A DNA stretch of 64,000 nucleotides from Mauremys mutica. Taxonomy: Eukaryota > Chordata > Testudines > Geoemydidae. The stretch is from contig NC_059075.1 of the NCBI RefSeq assembly GCF_020497125.1, positions 106,431,222 to 106,495,221 on the forward strand. Reading direction: 5' to 3'. Below the pieces are notes generated by a model, which saw only the letters and a list, made by a program, of their open reading frames with translations, did no database searches and was not told the origin of the DNA. A program made the translations under genes and the position numbers. Below, piece by piece: positions 33,481-45,400 of this stretch; the stretch's first letter is position 1; every line of letters begins with the position of its first letter.

Positions 33481-36400
33481 GAAAAACTTTTCAAATCTAT
33501 TGAATAACAGAAACTAAATCTCTGAAATGCTGAGCCCGGAGCCATGCCATGGGGAGGGTTGCCAATTTTTGTGAGATCTAATACCTGAGGTTTCATCACA
33601 TGACATAATCTGTAATTAAAGATGAATCATTAATTTCTGGAGATTCCAGGACTATCCTGGAGTGTTAGTTGGCAACTTTAGTCATGTGGCACGTGGGCTT
33701 GGTTTTATAGGGGACCAGGAGAGACGATCAAAGTTTTAGGTTTTTTTTCCTGAATCACAGCAAAGGTGTGTCTGGAATTGGCTTGATTGCTAATCAGAGG
33801 AGATCAAACAAGAAATTGGCTTCTCCTAATCCTGGCCTGGCCCTTAATCACAAATGGTCAGACCATTCCCCAGTCAATTCTCAGCTGCAGAAGACCTCAG
33901 TGATGTGTGCTAGCCTGCCAGGACACGATGCATGCCCTCCCAGCTCCAGGAACTGGCCAGAGTCACACTTTTCCCTTTTCACAAGTCAGGCACATCTGAG
34001 TCACAGAAGCAATGTGGGCTCAGACCAGCAACCCCCTAAATTTGGTCTCAACCTGCCCCTGGTTCCACTGTGCTGCATTCTGGAATGCCAAACTGGCCCT
34101 TTCCTGCGTGTCCGTAGCTGTTGCAGTGATAAAAGAAGAACTTCTAAGTTCTCTTGATCCTGTATGTTTCTGAAAGGAAAGCTCTTTCAGAGAAAGAGGG
34201 AGTGTGATAAAGCATTTTTCAGTGGAAGGGGTCAGGGATGGATGATCCCTGTTTTTTGTTTTAAATGTAAACTCCCTAAATTCTGTTTTTACAGTTCCTA
34301 CTACAATTTAGCTTGGCCTTGCTATGCTGCTTGTATTTGCTGTAATTAGGGGTTCTCAGACTGGGGGTGGGGACCCCTCAGGGGTTCGCAAGGTTATTAC
34401 ATGGTGGGTCGTGAGCTGTCAGCCTCCACCCCAAACCCTGCTTTGCCTCCAGCATTTATAATGGTGTTAAATATATTAAAAAGTGTTTTTAATTTATAAG
34501 GGGGGTTGCACTGAGAGGCTTGCTATGTGAAAGGGGTCACCAGTACAAAAGTTTGAGAACCACTGCTGTAGAGGCTCCAAGTAGGGACCGGGGACTCCTT
34601 TTGCTCTGCATCACATACACATAACAAAAGGAAGGTCTGTGCCCAAAGAGCTTACAATCTAAATATGTGATGAGACAAATACATGCATACAACAGACAGA
34701 TGAAGGAGCACAAGGTGACAGGGAGACACAATTTTTCTATCAAACTAGTTACTGTCTCCCAAGGAGGTGTATTAACTACCCTTCCTGTAGGAAGCGTCCT
34801 ATACTGAAGTGTAGATCAGCCCCAAGACACAGACTGAGTCCAGTGTTCTATAGGAAGGCTGTGTTGGAGCAGGGAATTAAACCCAGTCTCCTGAATCCTG
34901 GGCTAGAACACTAACTCCTGGGCCATCCTTCCTCTTGAAAATCAAAATCATGAGTCATTGACAAATTGCTAAACAAATTGCTCAGTGCCTCGGTTTACCT
35001 AACTGTAAAGTAGGGATTCATATTTGTCTCCTGGCTTAGGATGTTGAAAGGATTTTTAATTAATGTGTTTTTTAAAGTCAACATGTAGATCCTCAGGAGA
35101 AAGGTACTACTGAAGTGTGTATTTATTATTTATTTTATTTAGTAACAAATTTAATTTTCTTTTGCTAGGGATCCAGTTTCTGAGTATGTGTTATGGGCCT
35201 GAGATGTGGGTGTACTGTATAATTAGTACAAAAAGGCAGGGAGAAGTGTTATAGGTCACTTGTAAAGAGGAGAGAATTGGGGGTTTGCGCCTTTTTTGCT
35301 GCTGTATGTTGTGTGAAGGTGGCCTGAAAGTTGTGATATGTTTTTTTCTCTTGTAATTCTCTGCCTTGTTTTTTCACACTGGAAATTGAGGTCCTTGGTA
35401 GGCTGGAAGACTGGGGAACTAAAGCAATGGTAATGTGAACTAATAGAAAGATGTGGAGTTCTAATCACACCGTCAGACACTTTCATTTTGCTTTTGTTTA
35501 ACATTTATTTAACTTGAGTTACTGCTGTTGCGCCTTCTGCTGAGGTAACAGAGCACACAATAGACATGCTCTCAGGCCTGCCCTGTGGTCCTGCAAAATC
35601 AAGAAAGACCAAACTTGATATTCCTGGCTCTTCCAAAGTTGGGGGAGGGGAGGAAATCTTAAAACCCCAGAACTCCTTTCAGGCTTCCTTTATAGGCCGT
35701 AAAGGGCACAGGCCTAATCTTTTAAAAAAAAAAAAAAATCTTTTGCAGGTCACCTTTAAGCATTCTTGCAAAAACAAAGCCCACCTTGAGATTACAGTGT
35801 GGTGGGTTTTGGTGGTGGTTTTTTTAATGTATTCTGTTACTTACTTTGCTCATGTCCCTATCATGCTGTTTTACCCTTACTGAACCGCTGCAGGTACGCA
35901 TGACTTGAAAACTTAGCAAGAGGGAATTTGTGTTTCCTCTATTCTTGTTGAAGTCTTTAGAATAACCCAATATGTTCATAGGCCTCTCACTGAGAATGTA
36001 CAATGTCGGGGGGGGGGTTGTTTATTCAACATATTGCCATGTATTTTCCATAGGTTGAATCATCAGCAATATCTGAGAGTAGAGCAGAACCAAGCAGCCA
36101 CAGCTGTGGTGATGGAGAATATCTGCATCAAGGCTACTGCTGTAAATACTGTCCTGCTGGTAAGCACTTAATGATCTGTAAGTTCACTTGGCTAACAAAG
36201 CATTTTTCAGAGATGATGTGTGTACTGGTTGGTATTTGTGCTGTAAGATAAAAACAATGAGAGAACAATACATGTTGCAAAAGCCATTAAGGGCCATTTT
36301 ATGCTGTTCGTCCTCCTATTCAGCAATGCAGCTCACTTCAGAATGGTGTCCAGTTTTTCACAAAATAGGGTGTGGCTGGGTGATCTTGGCAGTCGGTCAG

Positions 36401-39400
36401 GAAACGTGGGCATGCTATAAAAGGCAGAGTCCAAGTCAATACTGAAGGAAGCTGTTACAGCTTTTCAGGGTGGATAAAAATCAATTATTTTTTTTAATTT
36501 AAAAAACTGGATTTTTTTTAATTTAAATATGATTTTTTATAGGTTTTTCCTCAGAAAATATATCTAAAGATAGTTTTAATTAAGATACATTATAGCTCAA
36601 AGATCTCTTATCATGGAATAAGGATTATAAATTCTAATTCTGTAGTATGAGACAATATATTCATGTAATGTTTAAGAAAAGTTTTGTAAATGAGTTCCAA
36701 TAGTTCATGGATTAGGGACTCAATCTTATGGGGTTCCACAGGCTTCTGTATAGATTATTTAGGTTAATTTTTCTATCTACCCAATGGGACTCTGTGCTCA
36801 GTCTAGAGGATCCCATCAGAGATGCTTAGTTTTGCAGTTCTCCAAACTGTGGATTTATGTCAGAGGTAACATGCTTGTTAACAGCAAATAAATAAATAAA
36901 TAATATATAGAGGTGAGAACTAACAGACCTCAACTCTATTGTCCCTCTGCAAATTTGTGTACACAGAGTCAATCCCTTACCTCTCTCTAAAAATGCAAAG
37001 TTTCAAAAAGTTCAGTGAATAAAAGATTGTTGGGGGCAGAATAGATCTGGACAAGGAGAAGAAATCTGGAGATAAATGTGAGAAGCGAGGGACATGTGCT
37101 TGTTTTGTTAAAATATTATATGTTTGCTGTTGAAGAAAAAAATCCAGAATACTTAACGTTACTGTTTTAGTTAAATAAAACAATTTAGATGTCTGTCTGT
37201 CTGATGTTCTCCTCCTAATACAACATGGCAAGAAAATCCTCCAAATACTAATGATTAACCTGTTGAATTGGAGATAGTTCACCTCCCAGTGACTTCATAA
37301 ATATCTGCTTCAATTATCTTTGGGAAATGAAATAACCAAACAATCATTTGTTTTCTGATATAGCTGTAAAACTAATCTGAAAAGTTTTGAAAATAAATCA
37401 GTTTAAAAATGTACAGTGTGTACTTTCTAAAAATGAAACCTACATCTATCTCTGAGTTGTGCAGAATATGTATTAAGGTTATAACAACCAATAAGAATAC
37501 ACTTTTATGAAGAAAACCATGATTAAATCGAGTCTTCCTGACTAGTTATTTAAATCAAATCCACCCTGCAGCTTTGTTTGAACTCTTACTGAACCAATGT
37601 GCTGACCACATGTTTTATTCCCCCAGCATCACCTAATTGTAATAATGCTTGTCAGATACAAACACTCAATACCTACACTCAGCAGAAATGTTATGTATTT
37701 TAAAACTACATGCAAAACTTCCTTTATTTTGTAAACTATTTGCATGTCCATCTTGGAGATAGATGGGTGTAAAATTCATTCATTCTTTATAGGGCCATTT
37801 TCACTTGGCTTTGTGCCAAGGAGCATTCTATCCTCAATTTGTTATAATCTCATGAGGTTTGCTCTGTGGCTTTCTAAATCTTGTGAGTGAATTTAGTACT
37901 CACATCAAATTCACCCTTATGCAGAGACCTTGAACAAGGCAATGTGATTTGAACTCTGTTTTAAGGACTTAGGCCCTGATTGTGCAATTGATAGCAGATG
38001 AGCACAGCGGTCTATCTGAGTGCTCTCAACATGGTATGAACTGCAAGAGTGGAACCACAAGTAGGATTTAAGTGCAGTGTAGGCCTCGTGTGCGGTGGAT
38101 TTCACTCAATGTGAGGAGCTAATTACACTGGTTTCAGAGAGAGACAGCATTAGCCAGAGCTGTGTGAGCTTCCCTACACACTACCTACCACATCAGTCTC
38201 ACCTGAGGCACTTTCACTAATCTATTCCTAGCCTGTTCTGAGCACAAACCGTTGTGCTGAACTATGACAAACTACTTATTAACAAATAGGGATGTGAATG
38301 TGTCCAAATAGAACTAAGAAAAACATTGAAACAGTTATTTTATTGCTAAAACCTTTCATTTAAAAATAAAATACAGGCATCTTTATAAGTAGAGCATATC
38401 AGAAAGATGACAAAAAAACAGGGAAATATTATTGATGGAAAATTTTGTAAAACATTTTTCCCTCTATCTATAAAGGAGGAAAACCCCCCAAGCCTATTGG
38501 CCTCTCATTACTAGTTATTTACTTGTTTTTCTAATGTTATCTGGCCACTGACATCTAAGGGCTTGGCTACACTTACAAATTTGCAGCACTGCAGCAGGGT
38601 GTGAAAACACACCCTCTGCAGCGCTGCAAATTGCGGCGCTACAAAGCGCCAGTGTAGTCAAAGCCCCAGTGCTGGGAGCCGCGCTCCCAGCGCTGTCCGT
38701 TATTCCCCACAGGGAGGTGGAGTACGGACAGCGCTGGGAGAGTTTTCTCCCAGCGCTGGCGCTTTGACTACACTTAGCGCTTTGCAGGGCTTTGAAATGC
38801 AAGTGTAGCCAAAGCCTCAGTGTTCTTCCTGGTTTTGTTGTGTATACTTAATCTCATTCAGCTCCACTCCTTGCAAGGAGAGGCTGAAAGGAGTCATGTT
38901 GCAGTACGCTTGAATCCAGTTAACTGTATCCTAATACTACTTGAGATATACAGCTATACTATTGAATTTCTGCTTCTCCCTTTATACAGGCACTTATGTT
39001 AGTAAACACTGCAAGGTTCCACATACTGAAGGAATTTGTTACCCTTGCACAGATGGAGAGGATTATACTGCTTATGCAAATGGCCTAGACGAATGCATAC
39101 GATGTAAACTGTGCAAAGAAGGTATAGTACAAAGCTTGGGCTGATCTGTAAATACATTTGGGTTGCTGTGGGCAAAATCTTTGATATTCTTTGTTCCACA
39201 GAAAAATCTGTTGCCTCAGTCCCCTTGCTTATTTTCATAGATTTAAGAACACTTACTCTTTTTTTAAAAATAACTTATGCTTGGTAGAAAAGAAATCACA
39301 AATTCAGTTTGATTACATATGTAACTTGTATGATTCTTCTTTTTCTCAGATCAAGTAACAGTGAGCACCTGCACTTCGATGAGCAATACTGAATGTCAGT

Positions 39401-42400
39401 GCAAGCCAGGCTATTTCTGTCCTACTCTAGGCTGTGAGATGTGTTACAGATGCAAGTCAAAGTATGTACAAAAACTGATTTAGGCCATTGTCTTCCATAT
39501 AGTACAGTAAAAAGTAGAACCTAGCTCCTCTAAATGCTTACCCACGTTTACCTTTTGACATGTGAATAATCCCATTGAAGACAATGGGGCTGCTCATGTG
39601 TTTGAAGTTAAACGCACGCCTGAGTGTTTGCAGGATCAGTGCTTAGAACTGTATGTATATAAGTATTGCTGTCCTGTTTGATGCTTCTGCCTGGACACAA
39701 ATGTTCCCAACACGTTTCCTGATTCCTTCACCTGCCACATTTGAATAGGCTTTGGGGGGCTACCAGTTAGGACAGCTAATGTCAGTAGAGCTACCCAGAA
39801 TTTTATAACATGGGGCCAACTATTGAAGGAGGCTAATTATGTACGTGATTAGTTAACACGTCATCTCAGTATTTTTTTCCTTTTTTGAATAAATATTTGT
39901 GTACATTAATCTCTCCCCGTGGACTTATATGTTTTTGCTGTGGTGCCACATAATCTTCTAGCATCCTTTATTCTTCATCTGTTTTTCAAGTACTCTTTCT
40001 TAGTGACTGGTGAGAACAGACTACTTTGTTTTTTAATTTGCACATTCTGTCCATGTATATAAATTATTCCTATGAGAGTAGGAGTGAGCATGAGTACAGA
40101 TTTTATTTTGTAACATAATTATATTTTTATCATCAATTTTAGGTGCCCAGAAGGGAAAGAAATTGTACAAAAATGCAATGCTACAGCTGACCTGGAGTGT
40201 GGCCATCCTCTCATAGGTACAGTATAAACTATGCTTAGGGAGGTCTGATGACTTTCTGACTCTTTGTAGATAATTCAGAAGCAGATTATAAAAGCGAGGC
40301 TTTGAAATCCCACTTTTAAGTGTTTGATGAGCCTACGTAATTCACACTGGCAGCCACTAGATGGAGACAAAGACTCCAAGTGTGGATTGTGTAACCAACC
40401 AATATTTGTGGTAATATTTAAACTAGTACAGGGGACTTGTCTTGGTGGAAAGGATTACATAGTGGACGTGCCTTTCCAAGGTGTCACATTAACACAGTTT
40501 AAAGCTATAGGTAGTATGCCCTTCAAATACTCAGTTAAATATTAAAACCTGAAAAATATCTGTATTGTGGCATAAATCTGAAAATCTTTTCCCCTGTAGA
40601 GCCTGTAGATTCCCTTCTACTAGCTTTTAATTTGCACTGACACAGACCAGCACCTAGATACTCTAATGATGTATTAATATCTGAGAGATGGTGGCTTTCT
40701 TGAGGCAGAGACTAGCAGGGCTGCCCAGAGGATTCCAGGGGCCCGGGGTCTTCAGCGGCAGGGGGCCTCCGCTTCGGCGGTAAGTCGGCGGCGGGGGGTC
40801 CTCCCGTTCCAGGACCCGCCGCCAAAGTGCCCCAAAGACCCACGGCGGAGACCCCCCTCCGCCGAATTACCGCCGAAGCGGGACCCGCCCCCACCGCCGA
40901 ATTACCGCCGAAGACCCGGCTGCACTCTGGTGGCGGGTCCCGCTTCAGCTGTAATTCGGCGGGGGGGGGGGGGGGTCCTTCTATCCCAGAGAGGAAGGAC
41001 CCCCCGCCAGCGAAGACCGGGAGCGAAGAAGCTCCGGGGGCCTGGGCCCCGTGAGAGTTTTCCGGGGCCCCCGGAGCGAGTGAAGGACCCCGCTCCAGGG
41101 GCCCCGAAAAACTCTTGTGGGGGCCCCTGCTGGGCCCGGGGCCTGAGGCAAATTGCCCCTCTTGCCCCCCCCTCTGGGCGGCCCTGGAGACTAGAAGTGT
41201 CACTGTAACAAACTGCTGCATTTCACAGGCATTTGTCTCCATTGTTGTGTGCAGCATCAACATTCTTACACTGCAAAGTCAACTGTCTTATGGGTGGCTT
41301 TAGTATTTCAAGCTTGCTTGCTTTTTTTGCAGGGACTGCAACTACTGCAGGTTGGATTGCTGGGGTCATCGTTGTGTTCATTGCTTTTGTGGCTGGGTGC
41401 CTTTTATTTAAGAAAAGGATATCATATAATAAAACAAATAAAGGTAATTAAAATTCCTTTCTATGGATATCCTGAGATACAGACTCAAGTTTCCAAAGCT
41501 AAATGAAGTAAAAATGGAGGTTGTCTTTATGGTTTCTGCCCGCCCTCCCTCCAAGCCTCTGCACCGCTCCTGGAAACGACTGACCTATCCCTGTGGCCCC
41601 TGGGGAAGGGGGTCTCCATGCGCTGCCCCCATCCCAAGAGCTGACTCTGCAGCTCCATTGGTCAGGAACTGTGGCCAATGGGAGCTTCGGGAGCGGTGCC
41701 TGTGGGCAGCGGCGCATGGAGACCCACTGGGCCCCCGCCTAGGAGCCGCTGCCAGAGGGGTGTGTCAGTCGCTTTTGGGAACCGCCCAAGGTAAGTGCTG
41801 ACTCCCTGACCTCCTCCTGCACCCCTGCTCCACCTAGAGCCTGCACCCAAACTCCCTTCCAGATCCCAACCCTACACCCCTCCTGCACCCCAACCCTCTG
41901 TCCCAGCCTAGAACCCGCACCCAAACTTCCTCCCAGAGCTTGCACCCCACAGCCCCTCCTGCACTCCAACCCCCATCCTAGAGTCTGCATCCCAACTCCC
42001 TTCCAGAGCCCGACCCTGCACCCCCCCCCCCCAACTCCCTGCTCTAGCCTGGTGAAAGTGAGTGAGGGTGGTGGAGATCAAGCGACGGAGGGAGGGGGGC
42101 TGGAGTGAGCAGGGGGCGAGGCCTTGGGCAGGACAGGGGTGTGGTCTCAGGAGAGAGACAGGGCAAGGATCTTTGGGTTTGTGCAGTTAGATAGTTGATA
42201 ACCCTACTGGGCAGGCACGAGGAAGCCCTGGCGTGCCAGAAGAGCGCGCCCAGCCAGCGCAACCGGCAGCTCACTGGGCACCAGCCAGCACAGGTGCAGC
42301 ACCACCCAAATGTCAGGCGGACCGCGTCCGCGTAGGCGTGGCTTGTGCATGCTTGGGGGCCCATTGACTGTTCTGCCCTGAGACCCGGAACTGCTGTCAG

Positions 42401-45400
42401 CGGGCCTGCTTCCATCCTAGCTGCATCTACAGCGGGAGTTTTGCTTGGCCTAATTGTGTTGCACAGAGCATGACATTTTTCATACCCCTGAGTGATATAG
42501 CTAGGTTGACCTAAGTTTTAGATGTAAACCAGGTCTCTGACTAACTTTTGGAACTGAGGCCTAAAATTTTTTAAAGATCATAGACTCTGAATAGATTAAG
42601 TGGAACTAGACCCCAAATGGAACTCTTGGTTAATATCTATCTACCATGTACAGTATGCCCCATCCATTCGTGCTCCAGTAGATTTGGCCAGAAGGGAGTC
42701 CTTCAGTTCCTTGAACTTCTCAGTCTACTCTACAGCTTACCTACATTTAAACTGCTGATTGAGATTGAGAATCTGTGTCAGAGAGTTATGCAATGTAATC
42801 AATGTACTAATTCAGCTATATTTAAACAATATAACTTTAATAGAGAGAGTTTAATTTATATTCTTCGTGTGTTTCAGAAAATAAAGATGCAGAAAAAGAT
42901 GTGGTAAGTTTCCTTTGGACACGTGCCATTTTTATCTTTTACCTGTATGTTAATTGCATAAAAATTAGTTTCAATTTTTAATTTAAAAGATCTGTTTAAC
43001 TATAGATGACGCATACCTTAGTCTCTTTCTCTGCCCTGATTGCTGTTGTATATTGGGACACTTTTCTTCACTTCATACAAAAACCGAAAACTTTTAGGTC
43101 ATCTAGTTCATCTCCTGTTAATGTTGGATTGTTCTCTACAATATAATGTATTCTTTAGTGTCTTGTTTAGCTTTAAATGCCTCATATGATGGAGCTTCCA
43201 GTACTTCCCTTGGAAGAATATTGTAGAGCCCTAATATGGCTCTGTCAGGAAGCTTTTCCTGATAATTAAATGAATGAAAAAGTTAACTACATACCATTAT
43301 TTCTAGTTATATCCTCTTGTGATATCCTAAATAGTTCTGCTTACATATTAGCATTTACACTTTTCAAATGTATATCGATAGTTATATCCTTCCCTCCACA
43401 CCCAACCATTAGTCAATGCTTAGCTTCTTTCTCTCACATTAAATGTAACTTGTGTTCTTACATGAGTAGTTTTCATTTGAGGTTGATAGAACTCATGAAG
43501 TGACCAAGATTTTTACCCTTAATCTCTGCTCGTAAGTCAGTCTCTGTATGGGGTCCTGACTCATGCTTGGTGTTTGGAGACCCTATTTGTATTGTGACAA
43601 ATATTAGCCCCATCATTTTTCCTGCTCTCCTTGGAACCCTGCAATTATAAATATCACTGTGATATTGAGATGCCAAGAACTGCACATGTTACTTAAAGAC
43701 AACCTGCTTAAGGAAAATTGTAATTCATAGGGAATTGTGGTATGTAAGGAGCTCCAATTTTTATATTTGGATTAAAGTTTAATACTAGATATCATTGGAA
43801 GGCACAGATAAGACCTTCTTGACTACCTTTTTAATAAAGACTTTTACTTAAATAATAGTAAGTAGAGACATAGTTCAAAGATATTTGTTTATTAACTGCT
43901 GTTCCTAGGACAAGTGTTTTTGGTTTTTTTTTTTTAAACCCACAACCCTCAATTCTGCAAGATGCCTTAGGAAAGTCGGTCAGTTTAAACTGTGGGTGAA
44001 ACTTGAGGTCCATAGTAAGTGACTCAACTATCTGAGCACCCAGTTGTGTTTTGTCATTGTTTTTGTTCTGAACTTGCAGGGCTATTTTGTGTGTTCTGTA
44101 AAGGTTTAGCAAAGAAATAGGTTACAATAAAGATGCAGAAAGAGTACAGTCAGGTTAACCTGGGGCAGTGGTAAGAGCTGGGGAACTATTCTGCTCATGT
44201 TCTCGCAGGCCCAGAGCAGATCTCTCTCTGTTAAAATGATCAGCAGTGAAATAGTCAATGTTTACATTTTTAAATGCAATTGTTAAACTTCAGCGTTAAT
44301 ACCAAATGTAGCTAGCTCCCCTCCCTGCCCTTCAGCCCACTTGGCATGGGGTTGGTTACATGGTTGGAGAGTGAAATTTAGTGCTAAAATAAATAAATCC
44401 TATTTTCAATAGATGTGGTGCTCCCCTTGCCTAACTACAGAAGCTCACATGTAACTTCTTTGCTATTCTGTAAAGGTCTAGTGATTAAAGCTGCTCCTGT
44501 TTGTCACTTGTTAACACTAGCTTCTGAATTTTTATGTGGGATGGCTTGCTTGCAATGAAGCACTATGTATGAAATGTTCTTCCAGTGCAAGGTTCTTGAG
44601 AGCTTGCCTACAAAGCTATGTATGCTTTAATAAAGCACTCTTAATTAGCACTCTTTAATAAATCACTCTTATCCCTTACAGGAGTCTGAGGATAGCACTG
44701 AAATTTTCTTTGCACCTGAAATGGAGAATGCTAACACTAGTGCACCCATTTTAGAGATCCAAAACTCTGTTCAGAGTCCACTAGTTTTAGCAGTTAATAG
44801 TCCTGATTCTGCACTGAGAAATGAATTGCCTGAGGATACCAGTGTTGTATTTTCTGAGAGAAGTGGCCTACTACTAAATGGTGAAAACAACTCATGGGAA
44901 GAGTCTTACCACAGGGCTGCAGGATATTCAGCACCAGTAAAGCCTCCAGACAAGCCCAATTTTGTCTCTTACCCTGGACAGTCAAATGGTGGGATGTCCG
45001 TATCTCAGATGGTAAGTGGGAAATGCTCAGCGTGTCATGAAATTTGTTGTGTAATCTTATGGAAGCAATGTAATAGCCTCTTCTTTTTAACATCTAGAGC
45101 ATCCTAGCTTACAGAATGAATTGGTAATAAAATAGACCCCACCACCACCCAGAAGGATATGAAAGATGCTTTTGCATTATCTTTATTTTTAAAAGGGAGG
45201 TATGGAAAAATTTGTATGTTTGCTGAAGTGGTATCAGAAATTTCTGTAACTCATCCAGTCAACCTAGAAACATTGTTTAATTAAGTGTCTGCTATCCTCT
45301 TCTTTCCACTGCTCAGTACCAACACGGAAGATAGGTGTTTTTTTGTTAATACTATGACTGATATACTGCTGCATCCCTTATTAGCTAGTGGAAGAGCTGG

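Noticed and set aside
32796..33503. Open frames on both strands around the death receptor CpG island (143 and 159 codons)
   Set aside because: CpG-island composition gives open frames in several registers. Only the short ATG frame at 33103 splices in frame to the receptor exons.
40712..41263. 183-codon minus-strand open frame
   Set aside because: Coincides with the GC-rich hAT element flanked by GAGACTAG; the frame exists because of the element's base composition.
42617..42907. 96-codon open frame overlapping the 26-nt microexon
   Set aside because: Reads through an intron in a different context; only the segment after the GTTTCAG acceptor joins in frame with neighbouring receptor exons.
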